The notes under the pieces: generated by a model
Database searches by the model: none
Seen by the model: the letters and a program-made list of their open reading frames with translations, nothing else
Told to the model about the DNA's origin: nothing
Origin: an uncultured beta proteobacterium
GTDB taxonomy: Bacteria; Pseudomonadota; Gammaproteobacteria; Burkholderiales; SG8-41
Length of the DNA stretch: 64,000 nucleotides
Assembly (NCBI GenBank): GCA_903889565.1
Contig: CAISYC010000058.1
Span: forward strand, 21,177-85,176
Direction: 5' to 3'
In this document: positions 45,413 through 55,412 of the stretch, piece by piece
Position numbering within the stretch: position 1 is the stretch's first letter
Layout: every line of letters begins with the position of its first letter
Made by a program: the position numbers and the translations under genes

Positions 45413-46027
45413 ATGACCGCATCCCGCAACACCGCCACCTACACCATCGCGCCCGAGCGCATGCCGATGCTCGAAGAAAGCCGGATGACGCCGGCGCAGA
45501 AAAAAGCCGCCGCTGATATCACCGCCGGCCCGCGCGGTGAAGTCAAAGGCCCGTTCGTCGCGCTGCTGCGCAGCCCCGAGTTCATGAACCGCGTGCAGAA
45601 AGTTGGCGAATACATCCGCTTCGTCTGCCCGCTCGACAAACGCATCAACGAATTCGCCGCCATCATTGCCGCGCGCCACTGGGGCCAGCAGTTCGAATGG
45701 TGGGCGCATTACCGCCAGGCGCTGGAGCACGGCCTTGATCCGAAAATCGCCGACGCCGTCGCCGAGGGCCGCCGCCCCGATCGCATGGCCGAGGACGAGG
45801 CCATCACTTACGATCTCCTGACCGAAGTGCTGGTGACCAAGGGTGCCAGCGACACCACCTACGCGCGTGCGGTCAAACAGTTCGGCGAGGAAGGCGTGAT
45901 CGATCTTCTGGGCGTGGCCGGTTACTACGCGCTGCTGGCCATGGTGATGAACGTCGCGCGCACCGCAGTGCCCGAAGGCAAGACGCTGCCGCTGCCGCCG
46001 CTGCCGCTGCGCGCGCATCCGCAATAG
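45413..46027 (+). CDS. Carboxymuconolactone decarboxylase-family (AhpD-like fold) protein
   Basis: This is a 204-residue cytoplasmic protein of the CMD family. EFAAIIAARHWGQQFEWWAHYRQALEHGL is the family core with the conserved His; the AhpD redox CxxC is absent, so a redox role as in AhpD is unlikely. Decarboxylase-type or related lyase function is more plausible. GAGGAG precedes the ATG. It is divergent from a Bug gene, which fits an organic or aromatic acid pathway. Confidence 0.85.
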   Translation: MTASRNTATYTIAPERMPMLEESRMTPAQKKAAADITAGPRGEVKGPFVALLRSPEFMNRVQKVGEYIRFVCPLDKRINEFAAIIAARHWGQQFEWWAHYRQALEHGLDPKIADAVAEGRRPDRMAEDEAITYDLLTEVLVTKGASDTTYARAVKQFGEEGVIDLLGVAGYYALLAMVMNVARTAVPEGKTLPLPPLPLRAHPQ

Positions 46028-46078
46028 TTTCCCCTCGCTCCCGTCCTCTCCCCGCTTCTGCGGGGCGCGAGCATGTCG

Positions 46079-47029
46079 TTACTCCGCGCGGATACCGGCG
46101 GTATTGATCAAGCGGGCGACGGTGGCGATTTCGGATTTGATACGGGCGGCCAATACGGTTGGCGTACTGGCGGCGGCTTCCATGCCGCTGACCAGATAGC
46201 GCTCCTTCAGCACTGCGTCACTGAGCGACTGCGCGACCGCTGCGTTCAGCTGTTTGACGACGGGCGCCGGCGTTTTCAGCGGCACTGCCAATGCATAGAC
46301 CGCGACCATTTCATAGCCGGGCAGACCCGATGCAGCCACCGTCGGCAGCCCCGGCGCTACCGGCGAAGGCTGCGCGCTGGTCACCGCCAGCGCGCGCAAG
46401 CGCCCGCTGCCGACATGCCGCATCACCGAACCGGCGGTGGCGAACATCAATTGCAACTGTCCGCCCAGCAGATCGTTCATCGCCGGGCCGGCCCCCTTGT
46501 AGGCAATGCGCGTGATGTCGACGCCGGCCATCTGCTTGAACAACTCAACCGCCAGATGAATCGATGAACCGCTGCCGCCCGAGCCATAATTGAGCGCACC
46601 CGGACGGGCTTTCGCCAGCGCGATCAGTTCCCTGATCGACGTTGCCGCGACCGCGGCGTGCACGACGACGATGTTCGGATTGGTCGCCACCATCGAGACT
46701 GGCGCGAAATCCATTATCGGATCGTAGCTGGTGTCGCCGAACAGCGGCGCGAACAGAATGGTGCTGCTCACCAGCAGCAGCGTATAGCCGTCGGGCGTGG
46801 CTTTGGCCAGCATCTCGCCGATCAGGCGACCGGGCCGGTTCTCGACGACGAATTGCCTGCCCATCGAGGTGGACATGCTTTGCGCCAGCACGCGCGCAGC
46901 AAGATCGGCGCCGCCGCCGACTTCGGCGCTCAATATGCGAACGGGTTTATAGGGATAAGGTTGAGCGATTACCGCGGTCGCTGCGATTGCAAAGCCACAT
47001 GCAATGGATGTGAACGCGATTTTCTGCAT
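46079..47029 (-). CDS. Bug/TctC-family substrate-binding protein
   Basis: This is a 316-residue receptor. Signal peptide MQKIAFTSIACGFAIAATAVIAQ; mature start PYPYKPVRILSAEVGGGADLAARVL, where the usual PF.PGG ligand loop is replaced by AEVGGG, hinting at a different ligand. TRIAYKGAGPAMNDLLGGQLQLMF is normal. It converges with the CMD-family gene. A GGTTACTTTTCTTG inverted repeat lies upstream of it. Confidence 0.9.
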   Translation of the reverse strand: MQKIAFTSIACGFAIAATAVIAQPYPYKPVRILSAEVGGGADLAARVLAQSMSTSMGRQFVVENRPGRLIGEMLAKATPDGYTLLLVSSTILFAPLFGDTSYDPIMDFAPVSMVATNPNIVVVHAAVAATSIRELIALAKARPGALNYGSGGSGSSIHLAVELFKQMAGVDITRIAYKGAGPAMNDLLGGQLQLMFATAGSVMRHVGSGRLRALAVTSAQPSPVAPGLPTVAASGLPGYEMVAVYALAVPLKTPAPVVKQLNAAVAQSLSDAVLKERYLVSGMEAAASTPTVLAARIKSEIATVARLINTAGIRAE

Positions 47030-47071
47030 CGTTCACCTCGATGCAAGCTCGCCGGGAGCGGCCCGGCGGCC

Positions 47072-47105
47072 GGTTACTTTTCTTGTCTCGCCAAGAAAAG
47101 TAACC
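47072..47105. repeat. Long perfect inverted repeat, intergenic repeat element
   Basis: GGTTACTTTTCTTG and CAAGAAAAGTAACC form a perfect 14-bp stem around a 6-base loop. The element continues with AAAAGAAAGCGACCCCAGG and a GC-rich tail to about 47276. I recognise this kind of sequence from many proteobacterial intergenic regions. It could end transcription or mark a dispersed repeat. The gap 47030-47292 has no gene; ORFs over it are artefacts of the repeat. Confidence 0.7.
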
Positions 47106-47292
47106 AAAAGAAAGCGACCCCAGGTTCGCCGGCCCTTCGGGCGTCCCTGCGCTGCTCGTCGCGTCGGGCGGCTGCGGAACTCGCCCTCGCAAAAACGCGA
47201 GGGCTCAGACAGTCCTCGCCGACCACCCCCGACACGACTGTGCTGCTCGGCGGCTCTCATGGGGACCCCTCGGCGAATTGATTGCGCAATTT

Positions 47293-48645
47293 TCAGGCAC
47301 GCAGTTGTTGCATCAAAGCATTAATACTCGGCGCCGTTTCGATCTCCAACCATGACTTCTCCAACTGCGCCGTTCTCGCCGCGCCGAACTGCGGGCCGAC
47401 CAGTTCGTTGAACTTGGTCTTCAATTCATCACGGCTCATCGGCTCGAACCAGGTGTCTTCCTGCAGGGTGCGGCCGTCGCACGTGCGCACGATGACGATG
47501 GCGTGGCGGCCGTGTTCCATACCAGCCCAATCGTCGCGGCCGACGAATTTGATGCGATCCTGCATCGACGCCACCGCCGACTCGAGCGCGGCCTGCGGTC
47601 CGTGCAACTGGTAGAAATCGAGCTTGCCGGTGGCCGCCGCGATCGCGCTCACCTTCACCGCCGAGATCGAGGCGTGGCGCGTGGTCGGCACGCGTTTGAC
47701 GCCGCGCGTCGGCATGTGAATTTCGATCTCCGCGATCTCCTCAGGCTTGACGCCCTTCAGCAGGCGGAACAGCGCGGCAAGATAGGTCTGGTTCGGCGTG
47801 CCCGCCGAGTAGCGCTTGTGCATGACATCGGTGATCGCATAGTAGTCGCCGAGGCGTTCCAGCATCTCCGGCCCGGCCTCGGGGTTGTTCAGATAGGCGT
47901 CGAACAAACCGTGCGTGCCGTCGAGGATGTCGGTCGGCGCGTAACAACCCTTGTGCGCAAGCAGCGCCGCAGTGACGCCATTGCGGTTGGCGGCGGCGAC
48001 CTGAAAGGTCTTGCCCATGTGCACCGGGTCCTTGGTCATGTTGTCGGGACCGGCCGCCTGATAGGTGGCCAGACACAGCGCGACCTGCATCGCCTGCGCA
48101 TCGAGCCCGAGCAGCAAGCCGGCGCTGACCGCGGAAGTGATATTGGCAGCCACTGCAGTGTGATAGAAGCGGCGCTTGGTGTAATCGCGCTCGCGATAAA
48201 AAATCGTCATCAATCGGCCGCCGACTTCGTAACCGAGCGCCACCGCGCGCACAACATCTTGGCCGCTGGCTTTGATTGATTCGCCGATCGCCAGCGCCGA
48301 CGGCACCGGCCCCGCCGCCACGTGGCCGCCGACCGAGGTCGCGTGCACCGGATCGACCTCGTTGCCGTGCGCCATGCCGCCGTTGCACATGGCGGCGTTG
48401 ATGACCGAAGTCGATCCGGGATTGCCGATGACGGTGCAGTCGCCGCTTGACCCCTGCGCGTTCATCAGTTCGACGATGGCTTTGACCTCGGGCAGCGTCG
48501 AACACGCGGTCATCGCGCCCACCGAATCGAAGATCACTTCGACGGTCCTGGCGCGCACCGCCGCCGGTATCTGCTCATAGCGGTGGCCGCACAGCCAGGT
48601 CGCGAGTTTTTCGGTGACGCCGTTGCGTATGATTTCGTTCGACAT
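47293..48645 (-). CDS. MmgE/PrpD-family protein
   Basis: This 450-residue cytoplasmic enzyme begins at ATG 48645 with GGAGGAG upstream. Family marks are ACSTLPEVKAIVELMNAQG, AAMCNGGMAHGNEVDPVHATSVGGHVAAGPVPSALAIGE and YQAAGPDNMTKDPVHMGK. The family includes 2-methylcitrate dehydratase and cis-aconitate decarboxylase and acts on tricarboxylates or related acids. It is the last gene of the selenoprotein operon, 23 bp after the Bug receptor. That context suggests the imported ligand is a polycarboxylate or branched acid processed here; the exact reaction is not known. Confidence 0.9.
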   Translation of the reverse strand: MSNEIIRNGVTEKLATWLCGHRYEQIPAAVRARTVEVIFDSVGAMTACSTLPEVKAIVELMNAQGSSGDCTVIGNPGSTSVINAAMCNGGMAHGNEVDPVHATSVGGHVAAGPVPSALAIGESIKASGQDVVRAVALGYEVGGRLMTIFYRERDYTKRRFYHTAVAANITSAVSAGLLLGLDAQAMQVALCLATYQAAGPDNMTKDPVHMGKTFQVAAANRNGVTAALLAHKGCYAPTDILDGTHGLFDAYLNNPEAGPEMLERLGDYYAITDVMHKRYSAGTPNQTYLAALFRLLKGVKPEEIAEIEIHMPTRGVKRVPTTRHASISAVKVSAIAAATGKLDFYQLHGPQAALESAVASMQDRIKFVGRDDWAGMEHGRHAIVIVRTCDGRTLQEDTWFEPMSRDELKTKFNELVGPQFGAARTAQLEKSWLEIETAPSINALMQQLRA

Positions 48646-48668
48646 GCTGTGCTCCTCCGCAATTATTG

Positions 48669-49634
48669 TTAGTTCGCCGCCTTGATCCCCGCAGCCTCGA
48701 TGATTTTTTTCCAGCGCGCGGCTTCCGCCGCCAGCGTGACCTGAAACTGCTTCGGCGTGGTCAGCTGCGCATCGACGCCTTCTGCGGCAAGGCGCGCGCG
48801 CAAGTCCGGGCTTTCCACCGCCCGCGCCAGTAACGCATAAATTTCGTCGATGCGGGCGGGCGTCGTCGCGGCCGGCGCCAAAAGACCGAACCACGCGACG
48901 AATTCATACCCCGGCACACCGCTTTCGGCGATGGTCGGCACTTCCGGCAGTTCGGACGAACGTTTCAGGGTGGAAATGCCGATCGCGCGCAACCGGTTGC
49001 TGCGCACATGCGTCACCGCGCCGGGCATGGTGGCGATCATGAAATCGATCTGCCCGCCCAGCAATTCGGTCAGCGCCGGGCCCGCGCCCTTGTACGGCAC
49101 ATGATTGAAGCTGACGCCGGCAATGCTGCGAAAGAGCTCCACCGCCAGATGCGAAGAGCTGCCGATACCCCCTGTTCCGTAGGTCACCGCGCCCGGCTTT
49201 TGTTTCGCCAGTTGCACCAGATCGCGCGCGCTGCGCGCCGCGGACTGCGGAGGCACCACCAGCAGATTGGGCGTTGCGCCGACCACGCTGATCGCGGCGA
49301 GATCGGTCATCGCGTTATAGGGCAGTTTCGCGCGCAATGCCGGCTCATAGGCGATTCCCGCGCTGTGCAGCAGCAGGGTGTAACCGTCGGGCACCGCGCG
49401 CACGACAAGTTCGGTGCCGACCACGCCGCCGCCACCGCCGCGGTTATCGACCACCACCTGCTGTCGGGCGAGCCCGGACATTCTGGCGCTGACCAGCCGC
49501 GCGATCACGTCCACCGTGCCGCCGGGCGCAAACGGCACCACCAGTCGGATCGGCCGCGTCGGAAAAGATCCGGTATCCGCAGCCGCGACAGCGCCGCAGG
49601 CCAACGCCGCGATTGCTAAACAGGCCGGGCGCAT
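48669..49634 (-). CDS. Bug/TctC-family substrate-binding protein in the selenoprotein operon
   Basis: This is a 321-residue receptor. ATG 49634 is chosen; TTG 49646 is in frame and would overlap the preceding stop. Signal peptide (ACLAIAALACGAVAAA) then SFPTRPIRLVVPFAPGGTVDVIARL, and NHVPYKGAGPALTELLGGQIDFMI. It lies 8 bp after the UGSC protein gene and before the MmgE/PrpD gene, all on the minus strand. Among the nine Bug proteins here it is the only one inside a multi-gene operon with selenoproteins, suggesting it supplies their substrate. Confidence 0.92.
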   Translation of the reverse strand: MRPACLAIAALACGAVAAADTGSFPTRPIRLVVPFAPGGTVDVIARLVSARMSGLARQQVVVDNRGGGGGVVGTELVVRAVPDGYTLLLHSAGIAYEPALRAKLPYNAMTDLAAISVVGATPNLLVVPPQSAARSARDLVQLAKQKPGAVTYGTGGIGSSSHLAVELFRSIAGVSFNHVPYKGAGPALTELLGGQIDFMIATMPGAVTHVRSNRLRAIGISTLKRSSELPEVPTIAESGVPGYEFVAWFGLLAPAATTPARIDEIYALLARAVESPDLRARLAAEGVDAQLTTPKQFQVTLAAEAARWKKIIEAAGIKAAN

Positions 49635-49642
49635 GGCAGAGT

Positions 49643-50173
49643 TCAATCCGTCAACTGACGCACCATCTCGCCGACATGCTCGAGCGTCAGCTCGTGCATC
49701 TGTGCCGGCGTGAGGTTGCTGACCGGATGCGGCAGCTCGATATAGGGATGCCCGTCCATGCCCTTGTTGCGGAACTGCGTGATCGCCGAGTTCCTGAAAA
49801 TCTGCGTCAGAAACACGGTCGCCGGCACTCCGCGTTTTTCGAATTCAACCGTGTCGTGCACACTGCACAACGTGCAAGATCCTCATCCGCCGAGGGCCGA
49901 GATGACGACATCGACCTCCTTTGCCATGTCGTCGAGCAGTTCACTGGTTGCGGGCCGCGAAAAATATTCCTTGCGCCGCAGCACCACGCGCGCGACGCCG
50001 TAGTCGCGTTGCAATGTGGCCGCTACGGCTTCGAGTATCTGCTCGCCCTGCTCCTTGGTGTTGTCGAGCAGGCCCACCACCTTGTGGGTCAGATCCATCG
50101 GCCGCGGCGCCAGCGCGATTCGCGCGCGCTGCTTCTTGACCGTCGGATCGATGAATCCCAATTCTTCTGTCAT
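49643..50173 (-). CDS. UGSC-family selenoprotein (TGA = Sec97)
   Basis: Read through the in-frame TGA at 49885-49883, this gives a 176-residue protein from ATG 50173 (GGAG at 6-nt spacing). The redox centre is U97-G-S-C100-T-L-C103, followed by SVHDTVEFEKRGVPATVFLTQIF, the wording of the UGSC family of (seleno)proteins. The stretch also recalls the U-G-T-C-T-x-C centre of glycine reductase selenoprotein GrdB (from memory). Residues 30-95 look like an alpha/beta binding domain (VVGLLDNTKEQGEQILEAV). A perfect 8-bp hairpin 11 nt after the TGA fits a SECIS. No other start makes a complete domain. The enzymatic function is unknown. Confidence 0.85.
49853..49871 (-). promoter_or_regulatory. Bacterial SECIS hairpin of the UGSC gene
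   Basis: Directly 11 nt after the TGA the transcript can fold GUUGUGCA with UGCACGAC (8 bp, one G-U pair) around the loop GUG. The apical loop is 19 nt from the UGA and begins with G. This agrees with the model for bacterial selenocysteine insertion elements, and the 11-nt gap matches E. coli fdhF as I recall it. Confidence 0.7.
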
Positions 50174-50183
50174 CGCTGTCTCC

Positions 50184-51203
50184 TCACACTTCGTAGCGAC
50201 CGTGCACCGGCTGGCTCGAATCGTTCCAGCCATGGCACACCGCGGTGATCGGGCCGCGACCACCGGCCACGAACAATTGCAGATTAGCCGGATTCTTCAC
50301 CGCTTTCACCAGATAATTGTCGTCATCGGGGTCCGCCCCCATGGCGCGCGCGCGTTCGGGGCGCCAGTTGCCTCCATTGCGGATGTCACCCTGACGGCGC
50401 ACCGCCAGTTCGCACAAACGCGCATGCACATCGGCGCGGCTCATGCCGGCCGCGGCGCACATGCCGGCATGCTGCGGACTCATCGCCACTGCGATACCGG
50501 AGGCGAACCACATATGCCAGGAGCCCGTTGACGTCATCGAATCGGCAATGCCACGCAGCAAACGCTCCGGCTCGGTACTGACATCGTCAAAATGCAGCCG
50601 CGGCGCCTCCACCATCACCGCGCTGATCACATTATCAGAGTCGGCATAGCCGTGCGCCACCGCGAGGCTGGGCCATGGGCTCAATTCGGAATTTTCCGAG
50701 AGGCAGGCGGTGTAACGGATCGGCGAGCTGAATATCGTCGCCGAAGCGCCGCCGGTGATGCCGTCGCCGACATTCAGCAGCAGCAAACGGATCGCGCGGC
50801 CGATCGTCGCATTGGCGCGAAAGCCCGGACCGAAACAGCCGTTGCCGCCGTGGATGCCGATTTTTTTTGCATAGGGTCCGTTGACGATCATCAGCGGCGC
50901 CACGCCATGCATGGTGCACTGAACGCCGCCCATGTTGAATTCTTCGCGCGTAATGAGTTCGACCGCGCCGATCACCACCGGCAGGTATTCCGGTTTGCAG
51001 CCGGCCATCAGCGCATGAATCGCGATGGTGCGCACACTGGCAGGCTCGCCGGCCGGCGGAATGAAACCGATCAGCTTTTCCGGATCGAGCGTGGTGCCCT
51101 TCAACATCCACTGCAGGCGCGCTTCGGTCGGCGTCACCACCGGCAGGCCATCCGACCATTCCTTGGCCAGAAAGAATTCGAATTCGTCGACTGCCCCGCT
51201 CAT
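50184..51203 (-). CDS. Conserved protein of unknown function, standalone copy of the fusion's second domain
   Basis: This 339-residue soluble protein has no signal peptide. It is a full-length paralogue of residues about 205-535 of the fusion protein just upstream. Shared segments: EWSDGLPVVTPT, HALMAGCKPEYLPVVIGA, GVAPLMIVNGPYAKKIGI, FRANATIGRAIRLLLLNVGDGI and AGGRGPIT near the end. Its ATG (51203) overlaps the stop of the fusion gene (ATGA), so the two are translationally coupled. It may pair with the standalone UGSC protein, mirroring the fusion. I do not recognise the domain's function; the invariant MAGC cysteine and the RANATIGRA region are candidates for the active site. Confidence 0.85.
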   Translation of the reverse strand: MSGAVDEFEFFLAKEWSDGLPVVTPTEARLQWMLKGTTLDPEKLIGFIPPAGEPASVRTIAIHALMAGCKPEYLPVVIGAVELITREEFNMGGVQCTMHGVAPLMIVNGPYAKKIGIHGGNGCFGPGFRANATIGRAIRLLLLNVGDGITGGASATIFSSPIRYTACLSENSELSPWPSLAVAHGYADSDNVISAVMVEAPRLHFDDVSTEPERLLRGIADSMTSTGSWHMWFASGIAVAMSPQHAGMCAAAGMSRADVHARLCELAVRRQGDIRNGGNWRPERARAMGADPDDDNYLVKAVKNPANLQLFVAGGRGPITAVCHGWNDSSQPVHGRYEV

Positions 51204-52807
51204 GCCGCACCGCCGCGGCGGATCAGGCGCGTCACCGGCGCATAGCTGAACGAGGTCGGCACGAACTGCGAATGGATACCCGCACCGCCGGCAACCACGA
51301 TGTTGATATCGCCCACGCGGTCGGCAACGCCGATGTGATCCGGGTCATTGGCGATTTCAAACCAGCGCGAGCGGCGGTGATGCAGACCGATGACCGAACG
51401 GGCGGCGAAACGCGTCAGTGGAATGCGCGCACGCGTGAACATTTCCTGCTTGATGCGCTGTTTGTCGTAACCGTCGCGCGCCAGCGTCTGCGCATGCTCC
51501 GGGCTCAGGGCGAACAGCGGCCCGGTCGGGAAGATGATGTTGTTGTGACCGAGTCCGGTCAGCGCGCCGATCAGGTGATCGAGAATCTCGGCGCCGGTTT
51601 CGCAGCCGTAGGTGAACACATTCTGCGGCGACGAGCCGCCGATCACGGTGACCGTGCTGTCGGTCGCCTTGAAACCGCGCTCGACATGCAGCGGCTCCCA
51701 CGGCGATTCGTCCTCGTTCTCGGCGATGCAGAAGGTGAACTTGCCGGCGTGGCCGTGTGTGGCCATATCGGTTTCGCCCGGTATGTCGCCGCCGACATTG
51801 CGCTGTATGAGTTGCAGCGCGCGGCCGATGGTGGCGTTGGCGCGATTGCCCTGACCGAATACGTTGCCGCGCGCATTCAGACCGAGTTCCTTCACGATCG
51901 GCCCGTTGACAATGATCAGCGGCGAACTCGTATTGGTCGCGGTCTGGATGCCGTAGAGCCGGATGTTGTCGTCGAGCACCGCCTCCAACGCCGCCAGCAC
52001 CACTGGAAAATAGGCCGGACGGCAGCCCGCCATCACCGCATTGACGGCGAGTTTCTCGATGGTGGCGGTGCGCATGCGCGGCGGAATCGGACCGATGGTT
52101 TCATGCGCATCGCGGCCGGATGCAGCAACCATCGCGGCGACACTGTCGGCGGTTGGCGGCGTCACTGGCAGGCCGTCTGTCCAGCCGTGAGCGAAGAAAA
52201 ATTCCTGCAAAGCCGCCGGCTCGGCGTCGAGTTCGATGCGGTCCTCGAGAATTTCCTCGCCCAACGCGCCGCGCGCGGCGGCGCCTTTGAGCAGCGCCCG
52301 CGCGATCGATGACGCCGCATCGCTCGCACGATCCTCGATCAACGAACGCGACGCAGTGTGCATCGGATGCGGAATTTCGACGATCGGCAGTTCGGCGAAG
52401 CCGCGGCCCGCCGCCTGCACGCGCGCGGCGCCGGCAAAGGCAGTACTGCAGATCGTAGCGGTCGGAATGCCCTGCGCTTCAAGTTTGACGCCATCAGCCA
52501 CGCTGATGGATGCGGAAGTGCCTCAGTCGCCGTAACACTGCACCACGGCGGCGCAGCGGGCGAGATCAATGAGATCGGGCGCGGATAGCTCGTCCTTGGG
52601 TGCGCGCTTGCGCACAGTCACGCCGGCAGCGACGCCGTACTGCTCGCGCAGCAGCGTGCCGACGCGCTCGATGAAGTGGTCGGCGTTCTGCTTGCTGTTA
52701 TCGACAAAACCGATCACGGCACCTTTGAGATCGGCAACGCGCACGGCGCCGGCGACCTTCGCCACCGGCTGCGACATTTTCGGATTCAGTATCGTGATGC
52801 GGCTCAT
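51200..52807 (-). CDS. Fusion of a UGSC-like selenoprotein domain (TGA = Sec95) and a ~330-residue unknown domain
   Basis: Read through the in-frame TGA at 52525-52523, this gives a 535-residue protein from ATG 52807 (GGAG at 6-nt spacing). Residues 1-190 are UGSC-like: IGFVDNSKQNADHFIERVG, AAVVQCYGD, then U95-G-T-S98, then ISVADGVKLEAQGIPTATICSTAF. The Cys of UGSC is Ser98 here. Residues about 205-535 match the standalone gene downstream. An 8-bp hairpin with GUG loop follows the TGA. It is first in the operon, divergent from LysR 52947. Without readthrough the N-terminal 94 residues would be cut off from a domain that needs them. Confidence 0.8.
52491..52509 (-). promoter_or_regulatory. Bacterial SECIS hairpin of the fusion gene
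   Basis: CCAUCAGC pairs perfectly with GCUGAUGG (8 bp) around the loop GUG. The stem begins 13 nt and the loop 21 nt after the TGA, and the loop starts with G. The same stem length and the same GUG loop occur after the TGA of the UGSC gene, although the two stems differ in sequence, so the shape is probably selected. Confidence 0.7.
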
Positions 52808-52904
52808 TCGACGCTCCAGACGGGGCTTATGCGCGGGCGGATACCCGCAATCACCGCTGATGGTAGCAAATCGGGCAGCATTAACAAGAACGATTCTGTT
52901 ATTC

Positions 52905-52914
52905 CAGTATACTG
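52905..52914. promoter_or_regulatory. Palindromic candidate LysR operator CAGTATACTG
   Basis: A perfect 10-bp palindrome lies in the AT-rich gap between the divergent fusion gene and LysR gene. It is flanked by similar GTTATTCC and GTTCCGTTATACC phrases, which suggests a pair of sites. The related stretch at 612-633 also carries TTCC(A/G)TTA-like wording. A LysR regulator binding here would control both directions. No -10/-35 pair was assigned with confidence. Confidence 0.4.
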
Positions 52915-52946
52915 TTCCGTTATACCGTTTCCGGGGTCGTGCAGTC

Positions 52947-55299
<2,353 letters not shown>

Positions 55300-55318
55300 C
55301 TTTCGCAGCAACGCCCTC

Positions 55319-55376
55319 GTAGCGCAGGCGCCCCGTCTGCAACCATCTCCGCATGCAGGCGGGTCGCCTGCGCTAC
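55319..55376. repeat. Long palindromic repeat after purB, GTAGCGCAGGCG family
   Basis: GTAGCGCAGGCG at 55319-55330 is matched by its exact inverse at 55365-55376, with GTCTGC/GCAGGC forming more stem between. It sits between the converging purB and DedA genes, where it may terminate both transcripts. The phrase GTAGCGCAGGCG also occurs at 22462. Confidence 0.6.
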
Positions 55377-55412
55377 AGCGGATGCGCTTCGCTTATCCGC
55401 GCCACAACAATC

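Noticed and set aside
47004..47324. Two overlapping ORFs on both strands near 47.1 kb
   Set aside because: They lie in an intergenic repeat with a 14-bp palindrome and have low-complexity composition.
49643..52807. Simple nonsense mutations or pseudogenes
   Set aside because: Two genes in one operon have TGA at the same redox position of related domains, each followed by an 8-bp hairpin with GUG loop, and the frame behind remains conserved; decay would not produce that.
52569..52946. Upstream extension of the LysR gene in the same frame
   Set aside because: It overlaps the antisense of the fusion selenoprotein and the AT-rich promoter; the true LysR start with LQQLRYFCEVARQ is at 52947.
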